Assembly: GCF_009707515.1 (NCBI RefSeq)
Contig: NZ_WLYI01000025.1
Span: forward strand, 1 to 64,000
Direction of reading: 5' to 3'
Origin: Pseudomonas karstica
GTDB taxonomy: Bacteria > Pseudomonadota > Gammaproteobacteria > Pseudomonadales > Pseudomonadaceae
Length of the DNA: 64,000 nt
Within the stretch, counting starts at the first letter, position 1. Each line of letters opens with the position of its first letter. A program made the translations under genes and the position numbers. The notes beneath the pieces are model-generated. The model had not been told where the DNA came from. It saw nothing but the letters and a program-made list of their open reading frames with translations, and did not search any database. This document shows, piece by piece, positions 7,924 through 16,985 of this stretch.

Positions 7924-8583
7924 ATGGGTGAATTACTTCCGCTGTTGATACAAGGCGCCTGGGTCACGCTCCAGGTGACATTCCTCGGTTCGCTGCTGGC
8001 GATTGCCGCAGCGATTCTTGCGGCGCTGGGGCGCATGTCGCCCTGGCGTGCGCTGCGCTGGTTTTCCATTGCCTACATCGAGGTGTTCCGCGGCACGTCG
8101 TTGCTGGTGCAGTTGTTCTGGCTGTTTTTCGTGCTGCCATTGCCGCCGTTCAACATTGAACTGAGCTCCTACAGCGTGGCCATTGTCGGTCTCGGCTTGC
8201 ACATCGGTGCTTATGGCGCGGAGGTGATGCGCGGGGCGATCAGCTCGGTGGCCAAGGGTCAGTACGAAGCGTCCACGGCGCTGAACTTCAGCGGCTACAC
8301 GCGCTTTCGCCGGATCATTCTGCCCCAGGCTTTGCTGGCAGCCATCGCGCCGGGCACCAACTTGCTGATCGAGTTGCTGAAAAACACCTCGCTGGTGTCC
8401 CTGATCACCTTGTCCGACCTGAGCTTTCGCGCCCGGCAATTGGACCAGGCCACCTTCCAGACCCTGGAAATCTTCAGCCTGGCGCTGCTGATGTATTTCG
8501 TCCTGGCCCAGGCCATCAATCTTGGCATGCGCCATGTCGAGCGACGCCTGGCCCGTGGGCGGATGCGTGGAGGCTTGTCATGA
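7924..8583 (+). CDS. ehuC: Ectoine ABC transporter permease EhuC
   Basis: 219 residues, an HisM/GlnP-type inner-membrane permease with about five hydrophobic spans. The EAA loop that docks the ATPase is visible as EASTALNFSGYTRFRRIILP (residues about 116-135), followed by a QALLAAIAPGTN segment. The 3' end overlaps ehuD by four bases (ATGA), suggesting translational coupling. It pairs with EhuD, the second permease subunit. Confidence 0.85.
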   Translation: MGELLPLLIQGAWVTLQVTFLGSLLAIAAAILAALGRMSPWRALRWFSIAYIEVFRGTSLLVQLFWLFFVLPLPPFNIELSSYSVAIVGLGLHIGAYGAEVMRGAISSVAKGQYEASTALNFSGYTRFRRIILPQALLAAIAPGTNLLIELLKNTSLVSLITLSDLSFRARQLDQATFQTLEIFSLALLMYFVLAQAINLGMRHVERRLARGRMRGGLS

Positions 8584-9236
8584 CCTTGTTCGACTGGAGC
8601 TATGCCTGGCAAATCCTCCCCGACTTGCTGCGTGCCTCGCTCAACACCGTGGGTATTACCCTGATCGGCTTTCTGATCGCCATTGTGCTCGGCTTGTTCC
8701 TGGCGATTGGCCGACGAAGCCGACGACTCTGGCTGTCTTGGCCGGCCACCGGGGTGATTGAGTTCATCCGCAGCACACCGCTGCTGATCCAGGTGTACTT
8801 CCTGTACTACGTGCTGCCCAACTACGGCGTCAGCATGAGTGCCATTCAGGTTGGCATCCTTGGCATTGGCCTGCATTACGCCTGCTACATCGCCGAGGTC
8901 TATCGCGGCGGCCTCGATGCGGTGCCACGGGCACAGTGGGAGGCGGTGACAGCGCTGAACATCGCCCCGTACAGCGCTTACCGCAACATCATCCTGCCCC
9001 AGGCCTTGCGCCCAATCCTGCCACCCTTGGGCAACTACCTGGTGGCAATGCTCAAGGACACGCCGGTGCTGTCGGCGATTACCGTGGTGGAAATCATGCA
9101 ACAGGCCAAGAACATCGGCTCCGAGAACTTCCGCTACCTGGAACCGATCACCATGGTAGGTCTGTTCTTCCTGGCCCTGAGCATCGCTTTGGCTTACCTG
9201 GTACGGCGCCTTGAAACGCGCCTGGAGCTACGCTAA
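8580..9236 (+). CDS. ehuD: Ectoine ABC transporter permease EhuD
   Basis: 218 residues, second HisM/GlnP-type permease subunit. The EAA loop reads EAVTALNIAPYSAYRNIILP and is followed by QALRPILPPLGN; several hydrophobic helices flank it. It overlaps ehuC at its start (ATGA) and its stop TAA shares one base with the first possible ehuA ATG. With EhuC it should form the membrane channel for ectoine entry. Confidence 0.85.
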   Translation: MTLFDWSYAWQILPDLLRASLNTVGITLIGFLIAIVLGLFLAIGRRSRRLWLSWPATGVIEFIRSTPLLIQVYFLYYVLPNYGVSMSAIQVGILGIGLHYACYIAEVYRGGLDAVPRAQWEAVTALNIAPYSAYRNIILPQALRPILPPLGNYLVAMLKDTPVLSAITVVEIMQQAKNIGSENFRYLEPITMVGLFFLALSIALAYLVRRLETRLELR

Positions 9237-9319
9237 TGACCTCTCAAATCTTTTCGACATCCAGTGATCTTTTCCGGCACGACACCCCGGCACCGTTGCA
9301 GCCGCAGGAGGCTCCCGTC

Positions 9320-10114
9320 ATGCAGGCACCCGATTTGGCCAAGCCGATTGTCAGTTTCCAGGACGTCACCAAACGTTATGGCAGCTTCACCGTACTCGAT
9401 GGTTTGAACCTGAATGTCACCCCCGGTGAAAAGGTCGCGATCATCGGTCCCAGTGGCTCCGGGAAATCCACCCTGCTGCGGGTGTTGATGACCCTTGAAG
9501 GCATCGATGATGGCGTGATCCGCATCGAGGATGACCTGCTGACCCACATGCCGAACCGCAATGGTGTACTGGTACCGGCCAACGACCGGCATATCCGTCG
9601 CGTGCGCGGCAAGATCGGCATGGTGTTTCAGAGCTTCAACTTGTTTCCGCACATGACGGCGCTACAAAACGTTATTGAGGCGCCAGTGCAAGTGCTCGGA
9701 ATGAAGTCTTCCGAAGCCCGCGAGCGTGCGGCAGACCTGCTGGAACTGGTGGGGTTGGGCAGCAAGCTTGGACATTACCCCTCGCAGCTGTCTGGCGGCC
9801 AGCAGCAACGGGTGGCAATTGCCCGAGCGCTGGCGATGCGGCCCAAGGTCATGCTGTTCGACGAAGTGACCTCGGCCCTCGACCCGGAACTGTGTGGCGA
9901 AGTACTTAATGTGATTCGCAAACTCGGCAGCGAACACAACCTGACCATGCTGATGGTCACCCACCAGATGGGCTTCGCCCGGGAATTCGCTGACCGGGTG
10001 TGTTTTTTCTATAAAGGGCAGATACACGAACAGGGGACGCCGGCGCAGATTTTCGAGCATCCACAGCAAGAGCGTACGTGTGCGTTTCTGAGTGCGGTGA
10101 AGGAAGCTAATTAA
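9320..10114 (+). CDS. ehuA: Ectoine ABC transporter ATPase EhuA
   Basis: 264 residues from ATG 9320 (MQAPDLAKPIVSFQDVTKRY). Walker A is GPSGSGKS, the signature is LSGGQQQRVAIARALA, Walker B is VMLFDEVTSALD and the switch histidine is in MLMVTHQMGFA, the set of polar amino acid ABC ATPases. An in-frame ATG at 9236 overlaps the ehuD stop and would add 28 residues; 9320 is preferred because AGGAGG lies eight bases before it, and the added residues are unlike the conserved fold. It energises EhuCD and closes the four-gene operon. No strong terminator hairpin follows in the 200 bp before the rhs gene. Confidence 0.85.
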   Translation: MQAPDLAKPIVSFQDVTKRYGSFTVLDGLNLNVTPGEKVAIIGPSGSGKSTLLRVLMTLEGIDDGVIRIEDDLLTHMPNRNGVLVPANDRHIRRVRGKIGMVFQSFNLFPHMTALQNVIEAPVQVLGMKSSEARERAADLLELVGLGSKLGHYPSQLSGGQQQRVAIARALAMRPKVMLFDEVTSALDPELCGEVLNVIRKLGSEHNLTMLMVTHQMGFAREFADRVCFFYKGQIHEQGTPAQIFEHPQQERTCAFLSAVKEAN

Positions 10115-10317
10115 TCAACAGCCGGAGAGATGTGCCGCGCGGTGGTACTGTTGTCCCGGTCAATGAGTGCCCTCGCCTTATTGTGTAGCCTGAGTTTGTG
10201 CTTTCAGCGGAAAAACATACCACTCAGGTAAGCCCATTCTGATTTGCCAGACCACTGGTCCGGCCCCCTTTTTACTGCTGCAGACTCCGACGCCTCCTTC
10301 TTGCAGAGACGTCATGG

Positions 10318-13300
10318 ATGACTGCTTCCTCCCCCCACATTGCCTTTATCGAACATGAGCTGGATGGCTTTCATCAGAGCCTGTCGGTGTACCGACAGCA
10401 GGTGACCACCTGGTACACACAGGCGCTGGACAACGTCAGCCACACGGTGGATCTGCCGTCGTTGCTGGGTATGGATCGGGTACTGCGGGTCGGGGATTCG
10501 CAGACGTCGGTGAGCATGATCGACAGGGATTTCCTGTCCGGTGTCACGCAGTGTCCAGCAGGTGGCGTGCTGGAGATTCAGAGCACATTCGAGTCGGTGT
10601 ATGACGTGCCACTGGGAAATATCCCGGTCGAGGTGATCGGGCTGGATGACGGCAGTTCCACGCTGATCCAACTGGATGAACAGGGCAAGGGCTCACATCA
10701 GTGCGCGGCGGGTCAGCGCTACCAAGTACGGGTGCAGGGCGGCGTTTCGCCGCAGCAGGTGGAGGCGCTGTTTGAGTCCTACGACGGGCTGACGGCAGAC
10801 CTTGAACGTTGGTTGCGCACGCAGTGGAACAGTTTCAAGCCGCACTGGCAGGCCTCGACGGCAAGCGCCATCGGCAGTGGGATATTGGCCGGCAGTTGGT
10901 CAGCCATTTCCGGGGTGTGGGACAGCATCACACTGGTGCAGGACATCCTCAAGGACCCGGCCAAACACATCGAGCGCCTGGGTGCGCAGGCCGCCGAGCT
11001 GGCAGAACTGGCCCGCGGCACGCCGCAGGTGATGGAACAAGCGATGTTGCTGGCCAGTGACGAGGCAGCGCTGTACCTGATGCTGCGCACGGCAATGATC
11101 TGGTTATCGGCGCTGCCGCCGAGCCAGATAGCGGGCAAGAGTGCCGAGGTCATCGCCGGGGTTGCGGTGTCATTGCTGATCGACTTGTTGATCGCGGTGG
11201 TGCTGACGCTGGCGTTGCCGGCGGTAGGCGTTGGCTACATCGCACTGCGATTGAGCAAATATGGGAAGCAGATTTTCGACGCCGCGAAAGCATTTATTGA
11301 CGGTATTTTTTCGATCATCAAACGCTTTATGGCGGCGGTGGATCGCTACAAGGCAGTGGCGGTTCGCGGGACCGTCAATGGGCTGAAGAAAGGTGGCCTG
11401 CAGATGCATTGGGGCGCGCGGCAGAACACCGCGCTCAAGCAAATCGAATCCATTGATGATTCGCCATCTGTTGCGAAAACCCCCAATGGCGATGCGTCCT
11501 CCAGCGCAGACAAGACCGCCACCCACGGCTGCCCGGTGTCGATGGTCACCGGTGAAGAACTGCTGACGCTCACCGAGGGTGAGTTGGACGGTGTACTGCC
11601 GTTTGCCTGGACGCGCGCGTATCGCACCAGTGCGGTCGAGGTGGATTGCGGGCTCGGCTTTGGCTGGAGTCATTCCTTGGCCCACCGGCTTGCGGTGGTG
11701 GGCGAGTCCGTAGTGTGGACTGATCACGAGAACCGCAGCACCACATTTCCCCTGCCCTCCGTCGCTCGGCCTGCCATCACCAACAGTCTGGCTGAGGCGG
11801 CGATTTATCTGGGTTCAGCTCTTGATGAACTAGTGCTGGCTCAGGACTCGCGTTTCTATCACTTTCGTGACGGTGTTCTGACGTGTGTAAGCGATGAGTA
11901 TGACAACCGCCTACGAATCAGCCGCGACTTTTCGGGACGGATTCAACGGCTGGATAACGATGCAGGTCGAGCACTGCTGTTGCGCTATGACAAGGACCAT
12001 ATCGTCGCAGTCGACTATCAGGTCTTCGACGCAAAAAGCCTTTCAGACGACACCTGGACTACCCGGCAAACCCTCGTTTCCTACCGTTACGACGAGCGTT
12101 GGCGACTGATTGAGGCGACCAATGCGGTAGGCGAAAGCGAGCGTTATCGGTACGACGATCAGCAAGTGATTCTGGAACGTTCGCTGGCCGGGGGCGCGAG
12201 TTTCTTTTGGGAGTGGGAACGTTCTGGCAAGGCTGCGCGATGTGTCCGGCATTGGGCGAGCTTTTCGCAGATGGACACGCGTTATGCCTGGGATGACAAC
12301 GGCCGTGTCACGGTGCTTAACGCCGATGGCAGCCAGGAAGTCTATGTGCATGACCAGCGGGCTCGGCTGGTGCAGCGGATTGATCCGGACGGTGCCGAGC
12401 ATTTCAAATCCTACGACGACAAGGGCCGGCTGACAGTTGAGCAGGATCCGCTGGGCGCAATAACGGCCTATCAGTACGACGAAGCCGGACGCTTGGTTGC
12501 GCTGTTTCCTGGCGATGATGAGCCTACTTCCTACGAGCACTCCAACGGATTCGTTCGCGTCGTGCGCCGTGGTGAAACGGTCTGGAAGTATCGGCGCAAT
12601 GATCAGGGCGATATCACGCGTAAGACCGATCCCACCGGCAACGTTACCGATTACCGCTATGACAAACGTGGCCAACTGACGGAGGTTTGGTACCCGGACC
12701 ACAGCTGTCAGCGCCTGAACTGGAACGACCTTGGGCAACTGGTTGAAGAGCAACTGCCCCAGGGTGGCGTGCGGCGTTATCGCTATGACGTCCTGGGCCG
12801 GCAGATTGTTCGTGAAGATGAGCACGGTGCGCTGATCCAATATCAATGGGATGGCGTTGGACGTCTGATCAAGGTGACGCTTCCGGACGGCGCCACCCGG
12901 GAGTTGAGCTACAACCCCTACGGAAAAATCACCGCCGAACGCGACGAGCTGGGGCGCGTCACCCGCTATGAATACGCCGACGGCTTGCACCTGATCAGTC
13001 GTCGTATCAATCCTGACGGCAGCACCCTGCGCTACCGCTATGACAACGTACGGTTGCTGCTGACCGGGATCGAAAACGAGGTCGGCGAAACCTACCAGTT
13101 GGACTATCACGCCAACGGCCTGATCCAGCAGGAAACCGGGTTTGACGGCAAGCGCACGGCTTACGCCTACGACCTCAACGGCCACCTGCTGGAAAAGACC
13201 GAGTTGGGTGATGACGACAGTCAGCTGGTTACCCGGTATCAGCGCGACGCTGCCGGCCGCCTCGTCAGAAAAACCCTGCCCGACGGCAACTCGGTGGATT

Positions 13301-14970
13301 ACACCTACGACCGCCAGGGCAATCTCCTTAGCGTCGACGACGGCCACTGGTTCCTCAACTACGAATATGACATTCAGAACCGCCTGACCGCCGAGCATCA
13401 AGGCTGGGGCACTTTGCGCTACGGCTATGACGCCTGCGGTCAGCTCACCCACTTGCGCCTGCCCGACAACAACCGCCTCGCCTTCCATCACGACAAAGGC
13501 GGCCACCTCGCCACCCTTGAACTCAACGGCAAAACCCTGACCTCGCACCTGTTCAAGTCAGGCCGCGAACACCAGCGCCAGCAAGGCCAACTGCTCAGCC
13601 ACTACCACTATGACGAGCAAGGCCGCCTGCACGCCCACGCCATCACCCAACAAGAACAGCGCCACTACCGCCGCCAATACGACTACGACCCAAGCGGCAA
13701 CCTCATCCGGGTGCTCGACACCCGCAAAGGCCAGCACGACTACCACTACGACCCGCTCGACCGCCTGACCCGCGCCGACCACGCCCAGGACCAACAAGAG
13801 CGCTTCGCCCACGACCCGGCCGGCAACCTGCTGATGCAAGACCGCCCTGGCCCCGGCATCGTCGTCGGCAATCGCCTGTTGCTGCAAGGCGATCGGCATT
13901 ACGACTACGACGCCTTCGGAAACCTCATACGCGAACGCCGTGGCCGCGCCCAACAGTTAGTCACCGAATACCGCTACGACTGCCAACACCGCCTGATCGG
14001 CATCACCCAACCCGACGGCCAAACCGCCCGCTACCGCTACGACCCGTTCGGACGACGAATCAGCAAAACCCTCGACGGCAACACCACCGAGTTCTTCTGG
14101 CAAGGCGACAAACTCATCGCCGAACACCACGCAGATCGCCATCGCAGCTATCTCTACGAGCCCGACAGCTTCCGCCCGCTGGCCCTGCTGGAAGGCTTCG
14201 GCCCGGACAACACCCAAGCCTTCCACTACCAACTCGACCACCTCGGCACGCCCCAGGAACTGACCAACCCCAACGGCGAAATCGTCTGGTCCGCCCACTA
14301 CCGCGCCTACGGCAAAATCACCCGGCTGGATGTAAATACCGTCGACAACCCCCTGCGCTTCCAGGGCCAATACTTCGATCAAGAAAGCGGGCTGCACTAC
14401 AACCGCCATCGCTACTACAATCCCGACAACGGCCGCTACCTGACCCCCGACCCGGTGAAACTGGGAGGCGGGCTGAACGGATACCAGTACGTGCCCAACC
14501 CGACGGGGTGGGTGGATCCGTTGGGGTTGAGTTGCAAGGCAGCAGCCTGCCCGGAATCGATAGTCGCCGACGGCCCTTACAGCGAAATAGTTCCAGGGGG
14601 AGGATTGGCAGCACATGAAGCAGCAGGTGGACATTTGATAAAAAAACATATTGGTAAAACCAATGAGCAATTGGCCTCGCGACTAAAGCATGAGCCTCAC
14701 GTGCCCACTGCCTCTACCTTCCATGATCGCGCAACAGCAGAATCAACAGTTTCGAAAATGATTACTGATAACGGAGCCAAAATTAATAAATTCACTAAAG
14801 GCAACAAAGACAAAATTACGATTATTCAAAAAACCCAACACCCCATCGGCACCAGCTTAGTGAGAGGAGCAGCGGCAACCACACCAGGAACTAAAATCTA
14901 CCTTGTGCTATTGAAAGATAAAAAAATGCCTGATGGCTATAAAGTACTTACGGGATATCCAAGCCCATGA
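10318..14970 (+). CDS. Rhs-family polymorphic toxin with RNase A-like C-terminal domain
   Basis: 1550 residues. The order is: a unique N-terminal region (1-270); hydrophobic stretch (about 278-312, VSLLIDLLIAVVLTLALPAV); a DUF6531-type block (HGCPVSMVTGEELL, from about 402); many YD repeats (RYDDQ, YQYDEAGRL, YRYDKRGQL and so on); the Rhs core end (RYYNPDNGRYLTPDP ... PTGWVDPLGL, ending at 1404); then a variable tip, 1405-1550. The tip starts low-GC and contains GGGLAAHEAAGGHLIKKHIG and STFHDRATAEST, features of the bacterial CdiA-CT RNase A family, so it is probably an RNase toxin. No PAAR domain or signal peptide is seen. No secretion genes lie nearby; delivery by a type VI system elsewhere is likely. 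The immunity gene overlaps by four bases. Confidence 0.9.
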   Translation: MTASSPHIAFIEHELDGFHQSLSVYRQQVTTWYTQALDNVSHTVDLPSLLGMDRVLRVGDSQTSVSMIDRDFLSGVTQCPAGGVLEIQSTFESVYDVPLGNIPVEVIGLDDGSSTLIQLDEQGKGSHQCAAGQRYQVRVQGGVSPQQVEALFESYDGLTADLERWLRTQWNSFKPHWQASTASAIGSGILAGSWSAISGVWDSITLVQDILKDPAKHIERLGAQAAELAELARGTPQVMEQAMLLASDEAALYLMLRTAMIWLSALPPSQIAGKSAEVIAGVAVSLLIDLLIAVVLTLALPAVGVGYIALRLSKYGKQIFDAAKAFIDGIFSIIKRFMAAVDRYKAVAVRGTVNGLKKGGLQMHWGARQNTALKQIESIDDSPSVAKTPNGDASSSADKTATHGCPVSMVTGEELLTLTEGELDGVLPFAWTRAYRTSAVEVDCGLGFGWSHSLAHRLAVVGESVVWTDHENRSTTFPLPSVARPAITNSLAEAAIYLGSALDELVLAQDSRFYHFRDGVLTCVSDEYDNRLRISRDFSGRIQRLDNDAGRALLLRYDKDHIVAVDYQVFDAKSLSDDTWTTRQTLVSYRYDERWRLIEATNAVGESERYRYDDQQVILERSLAGGASFFWEWERSGKAARCVRHWASFSQMDTRYAWDDNGRVTVLNADGSQEVYVHDQRARLVQRIDPDGAEHFKSYDDKGRLTVEQDPLGAITAYQYDEAGRLVALFPGDDEPTSYEHSNGFVRVVRRGETVWKYRRNDQGDITRKTDPTGNVTDYRYDKRGQLTEVWYPDHSCQRLNWNDLGQLVEEQLPQGGVRRYRYDVLGRQIVREDEHGALIQYQWDGVGRLIKVTLPDGATRELSYNPYGKITAERDELGRVTRYEYADGLHLISRRINPDGSTLRYRYDNVRLLLTGIENEVGETYQLDYHANGLIQQETGFDGKRTAYAYDLNGHLLEKTELGDDDSQLVTRYQRDAAGRLVRKTLPDGNSVDYTYDRQGNLLSVDDGHWFLNYEYDIQNRLTAEHQGWGTLRYGYDACGQLTHLRLPDNNRLAFHHDKGGHLATLELNGKTLTSHLFKSGREHQRQQGQLLSHYHYDEQGRLHAHAITQQEQRHYRRQYDYDPSGNLIRVLDTRKGQHDYHYDPLDRLTRADHAQDQQERFAHDPAGNLLMQDRPGPGIVVGNRLLLQGDRHYDYDAFGNLIRERRGRAQQLVTEYRYDCQHRLIGITQPDGQTARYRYDPFGRRISKTLDGNTTEFFWQGDKLIAEHHADRHRSYLYEPDSFRPLALLEGFGPDNTQAFHYQLDHLGTPQELTNPNGEIVWSAHYRAYGKITRLDVNTVDNPLRFQGQYFDQESGLHYNRHRYYNPDNGRYLTPDPVKLGGGLNGYQYVPNPTGWVDPLGLSCKAAACPESIVADGPYSEIVPGGGLAAHEAAGGHLIKKHIGKTNEQLASRLKHEPHVPTASTFHDRATAESTVSKMITDNGAKINKFTKGNKDKITIIQKTQHPIGTSLVRGAAATTPGTKIYLVLLKDKKMPDGYKVLTGYPSP

Positions 14971-15278
14971 CTAACAGTTATCTTGAATTACAACAATTTC
15001 TTGCCAGTTACTTCAATCAGGACTGGCCCGACGAATATGCTAGTGCTGACGATGTGATTTCAAGCTTTATCTCTGAATCATCGGCAGATACCCTCATACA
15101 GGTAAACATAGGGCTACGCGAGCTTTTACTAACCGACAGAACAGAGCAGGAGCTGCAGGATTATTTATTCTTTGAAATAGGCTGCAACTATTACTATCCG
15201 TACGAATGGAAAAGTGGAAAGACCTGGTTAAAACACGTCAGCTCACTTCTAACGCAAAAAATCAACGACAAAAGATGA
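14967..15278 (+). CDS. Immunity protein of CdiI type for the Rhs RNase tip
   Basis: 103 residues, acidic, with LQQFLASYFNQDWPDEYASA near the start and ELQDYLFFEIGCNYYYPYEW near the end. This pattern resembles the CdiI immunity proteins that pair with RNase A-like CdiA tips. The ATG overlaps the rhs stop (ATGA), so toxin and antidote should be made together. AT content is clearly higher than the flanking Rhs core, the usual sign of an exchangeable toxin/immunity cassette. The pairing with this toxin is inferred from position. Confidence 0.8.
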   Translation: MTNSYLELQQFLASYFNQDWPDEYASADDVISSFISESSADTLIQVNIGLRELLLTDRTEQELQDYLFFEIGCNYYYPYEWKSGKTWLKHVSSLLTQKINDKR

Positions 15279-15441
15279 GTCTATTTGATCGCTGGTCAAT
15301 GCTGCATTAGGTCCAATGTTGGTGCCCCCCGAGCCCTGAGCGTATGGCCTTGAGTGAAGACATACGCTAAGGCGTGATGAGCGGCGGCAAGCGCTTGCGG
15401 TCATTGCTCACGCACAGTGTTAAAGAGATCTGTCCCTTTAA
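15279..15441. other. Junction region between the two Rhs modules with inverted repeats
   Basis: No gene is seen. AGCGTATG at 15339-15346 pairs with CATACGCT at 15361-15368, a second imperfect palindrome centres on AAGCGCTT near 15390-15405, and GTTAAAG/CTTTAAC lies around 15418-15441. The sequence resembles neither the Rhs core nor the immunity gene and ends just six bases before the Rhs homology starts at 15447. It may be the scar of the rearrangement that displaced the second tip. Confidence 0.5.
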
Positions 15442-16128
15442 CTACGCTTCCACTACCAACTCGACCACCTCGGCACACCCCAGGAACTGACAAACCCCGA
15501 CGGCGAAATCGTCTGGTCCGCGCATTACCGCGCCTACGGCCAAATCGCCCGGCTCGATGTCAACACCGTCACCAACCCGCTGCGCTTCCAGGGTCAATAC
15601 TTCGACCAAGAAAGCGGGCTGCACTACAACCGCCATCGCTACTACAATCCGGACAACGGCCGCTACCTGACCCCCGACCCGGTGAAACTGGCGGGTGGGC
15701 TGAACGGATACCAGTACGCGCCCAGCCCGACGGGGTGGGTGGATCCGTTGGGGTTGGCATGTACACCTGGAAACTGTTCTGGACGAAAAGAAAAAAACTC
15801 CCAGCATCCATATGAGGAAAAGCCACCTAGCACCGGCAACCTCACTCGGTTCTCAACATATGAGAAGGCGTCAAATAAAGCCCTAGAATGGTTACTAGAA
15901 AATGGCTTCCGCGCAGAAAGGCCTACGCAAGGAAAATTCGGAACCGCCATAGGAAGGCCCATAGGTATGCAAACAAGTGATGGTAAAACCGGATATCGGG
16001 TTGAGTATGATGAGCGAAATGGTGCTCACGTTAACGTTTGGTCCGGTAAGAAAAAGGGCCCCCACTATCTTTTCGAAGGCTCCCCAGAGCTTGTTCTTAA
16101 GATAAACAAAAGATTTTATAAAAAATGA
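15442..16128 (+). pseudogene. Displaced (orphan) Rhs core end plus second toxin tip
   Basis: The open frame starts after a stop at 15439-15441 and has no ATG near its beginning. Bases 15447-15756 align without gaps to 14220-14529 of the upstream rhs gene (offset 1227) and encode FHYQLDHLGTPQEL ... PTGWVDPLGL. After DPLGL comes a different 124-residue tip (ACTPGNCSGRKEKNS ... GKKKGPHYLFEGSPELVLK ... RFYKK). I do not recognise the tip family with confidence; the motif GAHVNVWSGKKKGPH is its best marker. Low GC marks it as a cassette. A GTG at 15682 could start a short product. It is probably silent unless recombined onto the intact rhs gene. Its immunity gene overlaps by four bases. Confidence 0.8.
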
Positions 16129-16547
16129 CTTACTTCGACGAGGATCTGACAAACACGCTCAAAAAAATAGGAGTCGTCTATAAACAACTATCGGAGAGCG
16201 ATCACAAAAAACTAATCCATCAGATACAACAAAAAGTCATTTTTATTGGAAACCAGATCGACTGGAGCACCCTGAAAAACCCGTGCAACCTTAACTCAAT
16301 CGAAAAAACGAACGCTTTAACTCAAATCTCAGAAAAGCTAAAAACGTTGGCTACTCAGAATGTGATATTCCTGGGTGACTCTGCTATTGATCATGCTTAT
16401 TCCATTGAAATTTCCGACATTAAAGAGGCAGTTGACATATTTTCTGAAATACCTCAACACACCTATATTTTTCCTGAAAACCTTCGTTGGATAGCCTGCT
16501 TGTCCCTTGAGGGACATATAGACTACGCGGACTTCCCAGAAGACTAA
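16125..16547 (+). CDS. Putative immunity protein for the orphan Rhs tip
   Basis: 140 residues, low-GC, with no signal peptide or membrane span. It contains HTYIFPENLRWIACLSLEGH and ends YADFPED. I do not recognise the family by name. The ATG overlaps the stop of the orphan toxin frame (ATGA), exactly as the first immunity gene overlaps the intact rhs. Retaining an intact gene after its toxin lost its start is expected if it still protects against siblings carrying that tip. Confidence 0.7.
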   Translation: MTYFDEDLTNTLKKIGVVYKQLSESDHKKLIHQIQQKVIFIGNQIDWSTLKNPCNLNSIEKTNALTQISEKLKTLATQNVIFLGDSAIDHAYSIEISDIKEAVDIFSEIPQHTYIFPENLRWIACLSLEGHIDYADFPED

Positions 16548-16607
16548 TTTGAAAATCGCGCGAACTTCAGATGTGTGTGGTACATGCCGACAGGACGAAA
16601 TCCTCTT

Positions 16608-16638
16608 CTTAATCGGCTCACAAAATGAGCCGATTAAG
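16608..16638. terminator. Perfect 13-bp hairpin after the Rhs cassettes
   Basis: CTTAATCGGCTCA (16608-16620), a five-base loop CAAAA, then TGAGCCGATTAAG (16626-16638). No long T tract follows on either strand, so it is a strong stem-loop whose role as terminator is only probable. It lies between the last immunity gene and xseB. Confidence 0.55.
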
Positions 16639-16742
16639 CCTTCTATTCGGCTCACGCGCCTGAGCTCAAGCCCCCCTCATTTGCCCCAATCCCCCCTATC
16701 TGCTAGTGTCGCGCCGGTTTACCGTCAACCGGAATAGCCGCC

Positions 16743-16985
16743 ATGGCCCGCAAAAAAGTTGCACTCGATTTCGAACAGTCCCTCGCTGATCTACAAACCC
16801 TGGTCGAGCGTCTGGAGAACGGCGAGTTGTCGCTGGAAGACTCGTTGACGGCATTCGAGCAAGGCATTGGCCTGACCCGCGACTGCCAGAGCGCGTTGGC
16901 GCAGGCCGAGCAGAAGGTTCAGGTGTTGCTGGAGCGTGACGGGGAGTTGGCTGAAGAACCTTTCGACGCGGAACAGCCTGAATGA
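16743..16985 (+). CDS. xseB: Exodeoxyribonuclease VII small subunit
   Basis: 80 residues, normal length for XseB. Conserved FEQSLADLQTLVERLENGELSLEDSL and AFEQGIGLTRDCQSALAQAEQKV form the family's helical pair. With XseA (elsewhere) it makes the single-strand exonuclease VII. The stop overlaps ispA by four bases; the xseB-ispA-dxs order is standard in Pseudomonas. Confidence 0.95.
   Translation: MARKKVALDFEQSLADLQTLVERLENGELSLEDSLTAFEQGIGLTRDCQSALAQAEQKVQVLLERDGELAEEPFDAEQPE

Noticed and set aside
10115..10317. Gap between ehuA and rhs examined for a small RNA or attachment site
   Set aside because: No convincing hairpin with T tract, tRNA-like fold or direct repeat was seen.
12043..13548. 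Long minus-strand open frame inside the rhs gene (about 500 codons)
   Set aside because: A codon-bias shadow of the YD-repeat coding strand; valine-rich, without a recognisable domain or ribosome site.
15417..15815. Plus-strand frame of 132 codons over the orphan Rhs core end
   Set aside because: Out of frame with the Rhs homology; the true frame is the one starting at 15442.
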